From Algivirga pacifica (GTDB lineage Bacteria; Bacteroidota; Bacteroidia; Cytophagales; Flammeovirgaceae): a stretch of 64,000 nucleotides of DNA. The translations under genes were made by a program, and so were the position numbers. The notes beneath the pieces are model-generated. The model did not search any database and was not told the DNA's origin. It saw only the letters and a list, made by a program, of their open reading frames with translations. Location of the stretch: contig NZ_BAABJX010000020.1 in assembly GCF_039543525.1 (NCBI RefSeq), positions 248,001-312,000 of the forward strand. Direction: 5' to 3'. Positions 26,196 through 34,297 of this stretch are shown here, piece by piece. Each line of letters starts with the position of its first letter. Position 1 is the first letter of the stretch.

Positions 26196-28007
26196 TTACC
26201 CCATGCCCTTTTTTAAAGGAACCTGCAGCAAAACCTTTGTACCCTGCCCAATTGCCGTATCAAACACCAATGTTCCCTGTACAAACCGAGTGCGGTCCTC
26301 CATATTTAGTAACCCCAAGCCCTTCTTGTGCTCTGGCATATTTTCTTTGTCAAATCCAACGCCATCATCCTGTACATTGATCAAGAGATAACGGCTATCA
26401 TGTTCCATCTCAACCACAATGTGATTGCCTTTGGCATACTTAATGGCATTATTGACGGCTTCCTGTACGATACGATAGACATTCGTTTCAACAGAAGGAT
26501 CAAGTCGACCCAAGAACCCTGATCGGTTGATAAAGGTGACTTCATAATCTGATAATCTACTCACCTCTGCCGCAAATTTATTCAACACTGCAGGTAACCC
26601 ATAATCGGTTAAGGAAGAAGGGGCCAAATGAAAGGCTATTCTCCGGCTTTCAACAATAATACGCTGCACTAGTTTTTTCAATTCCCCGAGTTGCTCTACC
26701 GTTTTCTTTTCATTTTTAAGGCTAAGGGATTCCAACTTGAATTTCAAGCCTGTCAATAATTGCCCTATGCCATCATGAATATCTTTGGAAATCCGTTTTC
26801 GTTCTTCCTCCTGTCCTTCCATGATTAGCGCTGAACGGATGCGCATCTTGTCAATCTCCCGCTCTATTTTTTCCATATTGATCTCATTGGTAAGCGCCTC
26901 TGCTTCTTTTTGGTCCGAAAGGTCCACTCCCATGACCATTACCGCCTCAATACCATGGTAAGGTACTTTAACCAAATGTAGATCAAGCCAAACAAAATCT
27001 CCTTCTCCGGAAGTTACCCGCACTTCTCCATGCCATGCTCCTTTTTCCTTCACAATGCCCCATACCTGCTCGATAAATGCTTGTTCATACCCCTCTTCTC
27101 GCCACCATTCTTTTATTTTAAGGGGTTTTCGAGTCTCCCATTGCATCATATCCCTAAAATCAGGACTTACCCAGAAGGCTTCTCCCTCCAGGGATACTTT
27201 TGCCAATACGTGCTGTAGAGGAGCTTCTTTTTCCTCCCGATCCGAAAGAACTTGATAGGCCTGCCCCAAGGTCTGGTATAACTCCTCCGTTTCCTGTAGT
27301 AAATCGTCGGTTTGCTCCTTAGCGTTCTTTAACTCCACAACGGTATCCTTCACTAACTGGGCCGTGGGTCTAAAGATAAAGAATAGCTCAAATGCAATCA
27401 CAATCAAGGAAACGGTGAGTAGTATCCATTCCGTATGACTCAATAATTGAACACGTTCCTTCGCTTCACGACTATATTGAAAAACGATAGTATCCATCAC
27501 CCCCAGATACCCTTTTTCGTTGACCAGAATGTTTTTTATCCCTTGGGACCAATATACTGTATCACCTCCCTCTAAAAGAGCACATCCTTCTAACATCTTA
27601 TGATAATAGGGCTTCAGTTGCTCAAATAGTTCGTTAATTTTTTGACTATTCTGTTCCCTATCAGGCCAATATGCTGCGGAAGACAATTTTTGATGGGACT
27701 CCTTCCATAAAGTAGTTGCTGCTGTCAATTCTTGCTGCAGAGTACGAATCTCAGCACCCTTTGCCTGCTGTAACTGCAAAGCTACCTTGGCAATCTTCTG
27801 GCTCAGCATCCGTTGCCGACCAGCAATATTCACTACTGTCGCATCCTGTTGTTGCAAGCCTATATGGTGCTGTATAAGCAATTGCGTAAGGATCAGCACC
27901 AATACGATTAAGAATATCGCAACTGCATATAACCTGCCTAAGTCTCTAAAATGATAGGACTTGAGGTAATCATATCGTTTTTTTATGCCTAGTGGAGTAC
28001 CTTTCAA
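26196..28007 (-). CDS. NarX-like sensor histidine kinase (PilJ-type input, PAS, HisKA_3)
   Basis: 603 residues. A membrane helix (about 28-48) leads to an extracytoplasmic NarX/PilJ-type domain beginning VVNIAGRQRMLSQKIAK, the motif of the nitrate-binding P-box family, then a second membrane helix (about 195-215), coiled coil, a PAS domain (about 265-370), HisKA_3 (ERKRISKDIHDGIGQLL with the phospho-His) and an ATPase domain (NNAIKYAKG; DDGVGFD; GLGLLNMEDR). It probably senses nitrate or nitrite outside the inner membrane and phosphorylates the adjacent NarL-type regulator. The only usable start in frame is TTG; an in-frame stop lies 12 nt further upstream. Confidence 0.9.
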   Translation of the reverse strand: MKGTPLGIKKRYDYLKSYHFRDLGRLYAVAIFLIVLVLILTQLLIQHHIGLQQQDATVVNIAGRQRMLSQKIAKVALQLQQAKGAEIRTLQQELTAATTLWKESHQKLSSAAYWPDREQNSQKINELFEQLKPYYHKMLEGCALLEGGDTVYWSQGIKNILVNEKGYLGVMDTIVFQYSREAKERVQLLSHTEWILLTVSLIVIAFELFFIFRPTAQLVKDTVVELKNAKEQTDDLLQETEELYQTLGQAYQVLSDREEKEAPLQHVLAKVSLEGEAFWVSPDFRDMMQWETRKPLKIKEWWREEGYEQAFIEQVWGIVKEKGAWHGEVRVTSGEGDFVWLDLHLVKVPYHGIEAVMVMGVDLSDQKEAEALTNEINMEKIEREIDKMRIRSALIMEGQEEERKRISKDIHDGIGQLLTGLKFKLESLSLKNEKKTVEQLGELKKLVQRIIVESRRIAFHLAPSSLTDYGLPAVLNKFAAEVSRLSDYEVTFINRSGFLGRLDPSVETNVYRIVQEAVNNAIKYAKGNHIVVEMEHDSRYLLINVQDDGVGFDKENMPEHKKGLGLLNMEDRTRFVQGTLVFDTAIGQGTKVLLQVPLKKGMG

Positions 28008-28035
28008 GGGGAATAAGGTTTAGTTTATCTTTTAT

Positions 28036-28272
28036 TGGTTAATTAGGTTTGAATAATTAACCGACACAGTAGTTATCTCCACCCTCGCCTAGGGTTAAAA
28101 CCCCAGGCTCTTTAAGAAATACCGCTTTGCGGTTATCAATTCAATCTTTTTTGCAGTATACGCTAGAATAGCTCGCCACGAAGTGGCACTTCTTAAAGAG
28201 CCTGGGGCTTTAGCCCTAGGCGGAGTCGAGGGAAACATTTATGTCGGTTATTTATTCAACCTTAATTAACCA
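28036..28272. repeat. 237-bp nested palindrome sharing termini with the GTTGA elements
   Basis: Outer arms (28036-28066 and 28242-28272) pair over about 31 bp with few mismatches and contain GGTTGAATAAATAACC-type ends also seen at 44334-44558. Inner arms CCTAGGG...CCCCAGGCTCTTTAAGAA pair with TTCTTAAAGAGCCTGGGG...CCCTAGG. Small hairpins ACCGCTTTGCGGT and GCCACGAAGTGGC lie in the centre. Confidence 0.88.
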
Positions 28273-28332
28273 TTACATAGCATTAGTAAACTACATATTA
28301 TTTTGCAGACAGCTACAGTCTTAACCATCTCG

Positions 28333-28348
28333 TATGTAAAAATACGTA
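28333..28348. promoter_or_regulatory. Variant of the candidate nitrate operator
   Basis: TATGTA-AAAA-TACGTA: same 6-4-6 geometry with one changed base in the left arm. It lies just beyond the nirD terminator and about 325 nt upstream of the sensor kinase start, so it would fit a promoter for the kinase-regulator operon. Confidence 0.4.
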
Positions 28349-28373
28349 TAAAAAATATGCAGAACCTAGGAGG

Positions 28374-28429
28374 TAGAAGAAAAAAGAAAGGCTCCTGCAA
28401 AATTGCAGGAGCCTTTCTTTTTTCTTCTA
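28374..28429. terminator. Strong bidirectional terminator-like hairpin after nirD
   Basis: 27-bp perfect inverted repeat with an AA loop. The core GGCTCCTGCAA / TTGCAGGAGCC is flanked by A-rich and T-rich arms, so it reads as an intrinsic terminator on either strand. It ends the nirB-nirD transcript. Confidence 0.9.
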
Positions 28430-28436
28430 TTTTCAA

Positions 28437-28805
28437 TTAATGCCATCCTATATAAACTTTCCCCTCTTCTACCTTTACGGGGTAAACCTTTATAGCTGCT
28501 TCCTCTCCATTAAGGTTCTTGCCGGTACAGAGGGAAAAGGTCTTTTTATGAAAAGGACAAGCCACCTTGGGCTCTCCCTTTTCCGAACCAATCATTCCCC
28601 GAGACAAGGCTGCCTGCTGCTTATGAGGGCAGATGTTCTGGGAAGCATACCACTCTCCTCTACTACTAAAATTGAAAATAGCAATCTGCTCTCCTTCGAT
28701 CAGTACACATTCTCCTCCTTCCTCTGTAAAATCCGTTGCATTGCCTGCGAATACCCAGGAGGTTACTTTCTCGTTTTTCGGAATATTATAAGTATCGTAT
28801 GTCAT
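28437..28805 (-). CDS. nirD: Nitrite reductase small subunit (Rieske-type NirD)
   Basis: 122 residues with a Rieske [2Fe-2S] fold. Ligand motifs are NICPHKQQAALSRG and VACPFHKKTFSLCTG; the C-terminus YPVKVEEGKVYIGWH matches NirD. It partners NirB in NADH-dependent six-electron reduction of nitrite to ammonium in the cytoplasm. It follows nirB on the same strand, but the spacer is 343 bp and filled with palindromic repeats, which is unusual for a nirBD pair and might tune the NirB:NirD ratio. Confidence 0.94.
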   Translation of the reverse strand: MTYDTYNIPKNEKVTSWVFAGNATDFTEEGGECVLIEGEQIAIFNFSSRGEWYASQNICPHKQQAALSRGMIGSEKGEPKVACPFHKKTFSLCTGKNLNGEEAAIKVYPVKVEEGKVYIGWH

Positions 28806-28810
28806 AATTT

Positions 28811-28887
28811 GTTGAATTGTTGAGGCGACTTACGTCGCTTGTTGAGTAACACTTCGTGTTGTTGAGTTTGACCTTCGGTGCGTTGAG
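28811..28887. repeat. Chain of three GTTGA-separated mini-hairpins
   Basis: GCGACTTACGTCGC, AACACTTCGTGTT and ACCTTCGGT, each preceded by GTTGA or GTTGAG. It is the one-sided form of the chain that is doubled at 41789-41971. Confidence 0.85.
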
Positions 28888-28922
28888 TTTTTTAGGTGCG
28901 ATAATTAAGGATAAATATCAAT

Positions 28923-29123
28923 CAGTCATACTACCAACTGGCTCTGTTGAATCGTTGAATTTCTCCTTCGGAGAGTTGAATTGAGCTTCGCTCGTTGATT
29001 TGAGTTGATATGTTACATGATTATTGACATACTCTGTCAACTATTCAACTCGAATCAACGATTCAACCCAATACGAAGTATTGAAATTCAACGATTCAAC
29101 AAAGTCAGTTGGCAGTATGACTG
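28923..29123. repeat. Modular GTTGA palindrome, copy 3, with 18-bp outer arms
   Basis: Outer arms CAGTCATACTACCAACTG / CAGTTGGCAGTATGACTG differ at one base. Inside are GTTGAATCGTTGAATTT arms and mini-hairpins TCTCCTTCGGAGA, GAGCTTCGCTC and AATACGAAGTATT. Confidence 0.9.
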
Positions 29124-29148
29124 ATTAATACTCAAAACAACCGCAGCC

Positions 29149-31641
29149 CTACCAGTTGACAGGTTTCTTTTGCTCCCTCATAGGTTCAAATTGTACCATC
29201 GGGTCTTTTTCGTCGCTATTGGCAAAATGCCTGAACTTCGCTCTTAGCTCAGGGTTTTCTACCACAGCCTTCCATTCGCATTGGTATACCTCTATCAGCT
29301 GGCTCATCTCCTTTTCCAGTTCTTCCCCTATCCCCAATACATCTTCTACCACTACGGATTTTAGGTATTCCAACCCTCCTTCCAATTTCGCTAACCAAGT
29401 GGAGGTTCGGTTCAACGGTTCTGCAGTTTTGATATAGAACATCAAAAAACGATCGAGGTAGCGGATACATTCCTCTGAGGTGATATCAGCCGCCAACAAC
29501 TGTGCATGCTGGGGCTTGGAACCTCCATTACCTGAAACATATAGGTTCCAACCTTTCTCCGTCGCAATAATTCCAAAATCTTTCCCCCTTGCCTCGGCAC
29601 ACTCCCGAATACATCCAGAAACGCCCCCTTTTAATTTATGCGGTGCCCTTAATCCTTTGTAACGATTCTCTACCTCTATGGCAAAGGACACGGAGTCATG
29701 CAAACCATATCGACACCAAGTCGACCCTACGCAACTCTTCACCGTTCTCAACGACTTGCCATAGGCATGTCCACTTTCGAAACCTGCATTGATCAGTTGT
29801 TCCCAAATATCGGGTAGATCCCCTACATGAGCGCCGAACATGTCAATACGCTGTCCGCCTGTGATCTTAAGGTATAGGTCATATTTCTTGGCAACCTGTC
29901 CCAAAACAATCAGCTTGTCAGGGGTAATCTCTCCTCCCGGCACCCTTGGCACGACAGAGTAGGAGCCGCCTTTTTGTATATTCGCCAGGAAACGGTCATT
30001 CGTATCCTGGATCGTCGGTTGCTTGACGATTAAATCATTCCAAGCACTAGCTAAAATAGATGCTACGGCTGGTTTACAGATTTCACATCCGTGTCCTTTT
30101 CCGTATTCCTTTAATAGTTCTGGATAGGTCTTAATTCCTTTGACTTTCACCAAGCTGAATAACTCTTGTCGACTATAGGCAAAATGCTCACAAAGAACCT
30201 GCTTCACTTCCTTACCCATTTGTTTGTGGGTATGGACCATTAGGTCCTTGACCATTGGCAAACAACCACCACATCCTGTCCCTGCCTGCGTGCAAGATTT
30301 TAGCTGTTCCATACTCTCTATCCCCTGCTCTTTCACCGCTGTACAAATATCTCCTTTGGTGACATTCTCACAAGAACAAACCTGTGCTGCATCCGGCAGA
30401 TCTTCTACCCCTCCCCCTACAGCTTGTTCTCCACCTTTGCTTTCAATGATCAGGTCCTCTGGATGAGGAGGGAGTTTCATCCCATTCATCATCATCTGAT
30501 GCAGCATATTGTAAGCGCTAGCATCTCCCACTAAAATACCGCCCAACAACTTTTTACCATCCTCGGAGATATTGACTCTTTTATAAATCTTTTGATAACG
30601 ATCTTCGATTACAATAGACCTTCCCTTTGAGGACTCCAATAAAGCATCTCCAAAACTACCAACATCCGTTCCTACCAATTTTAACTTGGTCGACATATCG
30701 GCTCCTGTAAAAGCTTTAACCTCTTCTCCAGCCAACTGCTTCACTACACAATCAGCCATATCATACCCTGGGGCCACCAATCCGTAAATCATGCCTTTAT
30801 GCAAAGCTACCTCACCTATTGCATAGATATTAGGGTCTTCTGTACGCATATGATCATCTACGATCACCCCTCCCCTTGGACCAACCGACAAACCACATGT
30901 TCTTGCCAGCTCATCCCTTGGCTTGATTCCTGCCGAGATGACTACCATATCCGTCAGGAGTTGTTCTCCATTAGCAAATTGTAATCCTGTCAACTGCTCT
31001 CCACCGACAAAGGATGCTGTTTGTTGGGACAAGTGAAACTCCAGGCCCATCTCTTCCAATGTTATTTGTAACATCCCTGCACCCCTTTCATCCAATTGCC
31101 TTGGCAGTAATCGAGGAGCCATCTCCACCACATGTGTTTTCAGCCCCATATCCTTCACCGCCTTTGCTGCTTCCAGACCTAATAACCCACCGCCTATAAC
31201 GGCTGCACTTTTACATTTAGAAGCATACGATTGAATCGCATCCAGATCTTCCAGCGTACGGTATACAAATACCCCTTTTTTATCGACCCCTGGAATAGGA
31301 GGAACAAACGCCATGGAACCCGTTGCCAAAACCAGCACATCATAGGCATGAATTTTTCCATCATGGGTTACCACCTGTTTTTTGTCTCGCTCAATACGTG
31401 TCACCATCACCCCTGTCTCCAACTGTATCCCTTGAGCGGCATACCAATCCCTGGAAGCTAACTGTAAATCTTCCTTAGACTTTCCTTGAAAGTAATCACT
31501 TAGGTGTACCCTGTCATAAGCGGGCGTCAACTCTTCCCCAAAAACCTTCACCTGCACTTCCTCTTCGCCAATTTGTTTTCTAAGACGCTCGCAGAATTTA
31601 TACCCTACCATCCCATTCCCCACAACAATAACCTGCTTCAT
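29149..31641 (-). CDS. nirB: Nitrite reductase large subunit (siroheme NirB)
   Basis: 830 residues from the ATG that begins MKQVIVVGNGMVGYKFCERL (an upstream in-frame start would add an unlikely 15 residues). Domains: FAD/NADH oxidoreductase (about 1-310; second nucleotide site VIGGGLLGLEAAKAV), NADH-rubredoxin-like C-terminal piece (about 315-390), BFD [2Fe-2S] (CSCENVTKGD ... GTGCGGC), a second BFD-like segment (GHGCEICKP), ferredoxin-like half-domain (about 545-615) and the siroheme-[4Fe-4S] domain with SCVGSTWCRYG and SGCIRECAEARG. It reduces nitrite to ammonium with NADH. It is divergent from cobA, and the shared 115-bp promoter region has two overlapping operator motifs. Confidence 0.95.
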   Translation of the reverse strand: MKQVIVVGNGMVGYKFCERLRKQIGEEEVQVKVFGEELTPAYDRVHLSDYFQGKSKEDLQLASRDWYAAQGIQLETGVMVTRIERDKKQVVTHDGKIHAYDVLVLATGSMAFVPPIPGVDKKGVFVYRTLEDLDAIQSYASKCKSAAVIGGGLLGLEAAKAVKDMGLKTHVVEMAPRLLPRQLDERGAGMLQITLEEMGLEFHLSQQTASFVGGEQLTGLQFANGEQLLTDMVVISAGIKPRDELARTCGLSVGPRGGVIVDDHMRTEDPNIYAIGEVALHKGMIYGLVAPGYDMADCVVKQLAGEEVKAFTGADMSTKLKLVGTDVGSFGDALLESSKGRSIVIEDRYQKIYKRVNISEDGKKLLGGILVGDASAYNMLHQMMMNGMKLPPHPEDLIIESKGGEQAVGGGVEDLPDAAQVCSCENVTKGDICTAVKEQGIESMEQLKSCTQAGTGCGGCLPMVKDLMVHTHKQMGKEVKQVLCEHFAYSRQELFSLVKVKGIKTYPELLKEYGKGHGCEICKPAVASILASAWNDLIVKQPTIQDTNDRFLANIQKGGSYSVVPRVPGGEITPDKLIVLGQVAKKYDLYLKITGGQRIDMFGAHVGDLPDIWEQLINAGFESGHAYGKSLRTVKSCVGSTWCRYGLHDSVSFAIEVENRYKGLRAPHKLKGGVSGCIRECAEARGKDFGIIATEKGWNLYVSGNGGSKPQHAQLLAADITSEECIRYLDRFLMFYIKTAEPLNRTSTWLAKLEGGLEYLKSVVVEDVLGIGEELEKEMSQLIEVYQCEWKAVVENPELRAKFRHFANSDEKDPMVQFEPMREQKKPVNW

Positions 31642-31686
31642 AGTTGTATGTATTTTCGTCAGCAATGCTAAAAATGAGTAATTCAA

Positions 31687-31712
31687 TACGTAATTATACG
31701 TATAAATACTTA
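31687..31712. promoter_or_regulatory. Two overlapping candidate operators between nirB and cobA
   Basis: TACGTA-ATTA-TACGTA (31687-31702) overlaps TACGTA-TAAA-TACTTA (31697-31712). The outer edges lie 45 nt from the nirB start and 44 nt from the cobA start. The shared TACGTA makes a three-arm site that could serve both divergent promoters. Confidence 0.6.
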
Positions 31713-31756
31713 TATTTAAAAAATCATTACAGGCTTTTACTTAAAAAAATACAAAG

Positions 31757-32530
31757 ATGGCAACTCAAAAAATAGGACACTTGACACTGGTAGGGGCTGG
31801 ACCTGGGGCTATTGACCTGATTAGTGTGAGAGGATTACGCTGCATTCAGCAAGCTGATACAATATTATACGACGCTCTGGTAGATCCTGCATTACTAGAC
31901 TATGCCCCTCAAGCTGAAAAGGTATTTGTCGGTAAAAGAGCGGGACAACACTATAAAGCCCAAGAGGAGATCAATGCTTTAATCCAGCACTACTTACTCA
32001 AAGGACAACATGTGGTTCGCTTAAAAGGAGGAGACCCCCTTGTTTTTGGTCGAGGACATGAAGAAATCGAAGCAGTAAAAACTATTGGTGGTACCTCTTC
32101 TATCGTACCGGGTATCAGTAGCGTGACTGGAGCCCCTGCCTCTATAGGTATACCGATTACAAGAAGAGGGGTTTCCGACAGCTTTTGGGTGATTACAGGC
32201 ACAACCGCTTCCGGCGCACTTTCTACAGACCTTACTCTGGCAGCCCAATCCTCTGCCACTATCCTGATCCTTATGGGATTGCAAAAACTCTCCTTGATTG
32301 TGCAGCTCTTTAAGATGTATCGAAAAGAAAATGAACCTATCGCCATTATACAAAATGCCAGCAGAGATGACCAGAAACAAGTGATTGGCACCCTTCAAAA
32401 TATAGAGCAACTCGTAGAAGAAGAGAAAATTGGCACCCCTGGGATTATTTTGGTGGGAGAGGTTGTCAAGTACAGTCCGCTAGCTATCCATGAAATGATA
32501 AACCATGAAGCAGTGAAGGATGAAGGATGA
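31757..32530 (+). CDS. cobA: Uroporphyrinogen-III C-methyltransferase (siroheme synthesis)
   Basis: 257 residues, SUMT family. Motifs: LTLVGAGPGAIDLISVRG at the N-terminus, ADTILYDALV, the SAM-binding VRLKGGDPLVFGRG, and VVPGISS-like SIVPGISSVTGAPASIGIP. It methylates uroporphyrinogen III to precorrin-2 for the siroheme of NirB, hence its place divergent from nirB. Dehydrogenase and ferrochelatase functions (CysG/SirC-like) are not present in this protein. The last residues (VKDEG) and stop codon are read from the GAAGGAT heptamer array. Confidence 0.94.
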   Translation: MATQKIGHLTLVGAGPGAIDLISVRGLRCIQQADTILYDALVDPALLDYAPQAEKVFVGKRAGQHYKAQEEINALIQHYLLKGQHVVRLKGGDPLVFGRGHEEIEAVKTIGGTSSIVPGISSVTGAPASIGIPITRRGVSDSFWVITGTTASGALSTDLTLAAQSSATILILMGLQKLSLIVQLFKMYRKENEPIAIIQNASRDDQKQVIGTLQNIEQLVEEEKIGTPGIILVGEVVKYSPLAIHEMINHEAVKDEG

Positions 32531-32583
32531 AGGATGAAGGATGAAGGATGAAGGATGAAGGATGAAGGATGAAGGATGAAGGA
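32515..32583. repeat. Heptamer tandem array, unit GAAGGAT (about 10 copies)
   Basis: Begins inside the cobA coding end and continues into the spacer. The TGA stop of cobA is part of the second repeat unit, so each added or lost unit would shift which frame reaches the stop. Confidence 0.95.
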
Positions 32584-32840
32584 ATTTAAATACGTATATA
32601 CAGAAAGACAACTACTTAGTTTACTTGTATTGAAAAATAAATAAACAGCAATCAAACAACTTAAAATCAATTAATTACAATTAAAACATGACAAAAGACA
32701 GTTTTTGACATGGCGTTAAAAAAGGTTTTTAGAAAATTTTTATCATAACTACTCTCCTATCCACTACTTACATTCGTAAGTATAAATACTTATTCAATTA
32801 AGTATCACAGAATAAGAACTTATACTAAATACTATTTATC
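32531..32840. other. Spacer upstream of narK with operator
   Basis: 310 bp: rest of the GAAGGAT array, an AT-rich stretch, then the operator motif at 32777-32792. A TACGTATATACAG at 32591 has only a half match. Confidence 0.7.
32777..32792. promoter_or_regulatory. Candidate nitrate-regulon operator upstream of narK
   Basis: TAAGTA-TAAA-TACTTA with perfect arms, 48 nt before the narK start. It matches the 31697 site except for one base. The right arm continues as TACTTAT, a NarL-type heptamer. Confidence 0.62.
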
Positions 32841-34205
32841 ATGTCTACTTCTACTTCAAACCAAGAAAAAGCAACAAGTATCAACTTGTTCGATTTCAAA
32901 TCTGTACAGATGAGAACTTTTCATCTGAGCTGGCTGGCTTTCTTTCTATGTTTCTTTGGATGGTTTGCCCATGCCCCACTAATGAACTCTACTATTGGTC
33001 CCGACCTGGACTTGAGCAAGGCACAAAAGATCACCGCCTTTATCGCCTCTGTAGGGGTGACAGTATTTGCCCGTCTATTTATTGGCTTTTTGTGTGATAA
33101 GATTGGACCAAGAAAAAGCTATGTGTACTTATTGATCTTTGGTGCCTTTGCGGTAATGGGATCTGCTTTCGCTACCACTTGGGAAATGTACTTAGTCTCT
33201 AGAATGGCGATTGGTGTGATCGGTGCTTCTTTTGTGATTACCCAATACCATACCTCCGTGATGTTCGCCCCTAATATTGTAGGAATTGCCAATGCTACCA
33301 CTGCAGGATGGGGTAACCTAGGTGGAGGAGTTACTCAAGCGGTCATGCCATTGATCGCAGCCGGAATGCTTGCTTTTGGCTTTGCTGAGTCTGAACTAAG
33401 TAAATGGAGACCTGCCATGTTTGTTCCTGCAGCCATTATGTTTGTGGTCGCTTTCTTGTATTGGAAGTTTACTACTGATACGCCAAAGGGAAATCTGGAG
33501 GATCTACCGGAAGAAGAAAATTCAACAGAAAAGAAAAGCAGTAGTAGTGCTTTTATGGAAGCCCTTAAAGATAAGCGTGTATGGATTCTGTTCGCTATTT
33601 ATGCCGGTTGTTTTGGTATGGAGCTATTCGTGAACGGTCGTGCCGCTACGTATTATCAAGTGAAGTTTGCCTTGAATGAAACTACTGCCGGAATGGTAGC
33701 AGCCTTATTTGGCTTGATGAACCTGTTTGCCCGATCTATGGGAGGATGGTTAGGTGATCGATTCTCCAAAACTGGTGGTCTATCTGGAAGAGTGAAATGG
33801 CTAGTGATTGTAATGTTCATTGAAGGTATCGCATTGACGATCTTCTCACAGATGGATGTTTTAGGGGTTGCAATTGCGACTATGATTGTATTCTCTTTAT
33901 TCGTCCAAATGGCAGAAGGCGCCACCTACTCTGTCGTACCGTTTATCAATAAAAAAGCGTTAGGCGCTGTTGCCGGAATCGTAGGGGCTGGAGGAAACGT
34001 AGGGGCCGTTCTTTACGCACAGTTCTTATTGAGAAGTGGTTCCTCTCTGGAAGATGCCTTCCTATACTTCGGTATTATCGTATCGGCCATCGGTCTACTG
34101 GGACTGGGTATTAAGTTCTCTAAAGAAGACGAAGAAGCTGCTGTGGCAGAACAAAAACGTCTGGAAGAACTGAATACCGAGCTACGCAAGAAACAAGCAG
34201 CGTAA
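32841..34205 (+). CDS. narK: NarK-type nitrate/nitrite transporter (MFS)
   Basis: 454 residues, 12 predicted membrane helices. The nitrate signature is visible as AGWGNLGGGVTQ after helix 4-5, together with the MFS motif FARLFIGFLCDKIGPRKSY and the second signature region YAQFLLRSG/GGNVGAV near helix 11. It would move nitrate into the cytoplasm for the reductase. It is preceded by the operator motif and followed 92 bp later by a porin gene with an AATGAAG inverted array between them. The C-terminal tail (EEAAVAEQKRLEELNTELRK) is charged and probably cytoplasmic. Confidence 0.94.
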   Translation: MSTSTSNQEKATSINLFDFKSVQMRTFHLSWLAFFLCFFGWFAHAPLMNSTIGPDLDLSKAQKITAFIASVGVTVFARLFIGFLCDKIGPRKSYVYLLIFGAFAVMGSAFATTWEMYLVSRMAIGVIGASFVITQYHTSVMFAPNIVGIANATTAGWGNLGGGVTQAVMPLIAAGMLAFGFAESELSKWRPAMFVPAAIMFVVAFLYWKFTTDTPKGNLEDLPEEENSTEKKSSSSAFMEALKDKRVWILFAIYAGCFGMELFVNGRAATYYQVKFALNETTAGMVAALFGLMNLFARSMGGWLGDRFSKTGGLSGRVKWLVIVMFIEGIALTIFSQMDVLGVAIATMIVFSLFVQMAEGATYSVVPFINKKALGAVAGIVGAGGNVGAVLYAQFLLRSGSSLEDAFLYFGIIVSAIGLLGLGIKFSKEDEEAAVAEQKRLEELNTELRKKQAA

Positions 34206-34211
34206 ACTAAT

Positions 34212-34280
34212 TATTAATGAAGAATGAAGAATGAAGAATTATTAATAAATATTCTTCATTCCTCATTCCTCATTCTTCAC
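34212..34280. repeat. Inverted heptamer array between narK and porin
   Basis: AATGAAG units (left) face CATTCTT/CATTCCT units (right) around a TTATTAATAA centre, giving a long hairpin. It could act as a processing or attenuating structure between the two genes. Confidence 0.9.
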
Positions 34281-34297
34281 TCATAATTATAATCCTC

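Larger units (their letters stand above)
28008..28436. other. 429-bp spacer between nirD and the sensor kinase
   Basis: From the nirD side (right to left): the nirD stop, a 27-bp-arm terminator (28374-28429), a variant operator site (28333-28348), then a 237-bp palindrome (28036-28272) directly before the kinase gene. No coding region. Confidence 0.8.
28806..29148. other. 343-bp nirB-nirD spacer made of two repeat elements
   Basis: Contains a half-element (28811-28887) next to the nirD start and a full nested palindrome (28923-29123). Little sequence is left over for an independent nirD promoter, and no operator motif was found here. Confidence 0.75.

Noticed and set aside
31681..31712. Classical NarL 7-2-7 convergent sites
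   Set aside because: Heptamers are present but face outward with a 4-nt gap; the convergent 2-nt arrangement was not found at any nitrate gene.
32700..32740. Sigma-54-type promoter upstream of narK (TTGACATGGCG region)
   Set aside because: The GG/GC doublets with correct spacing are not present; only a loose resemblance.
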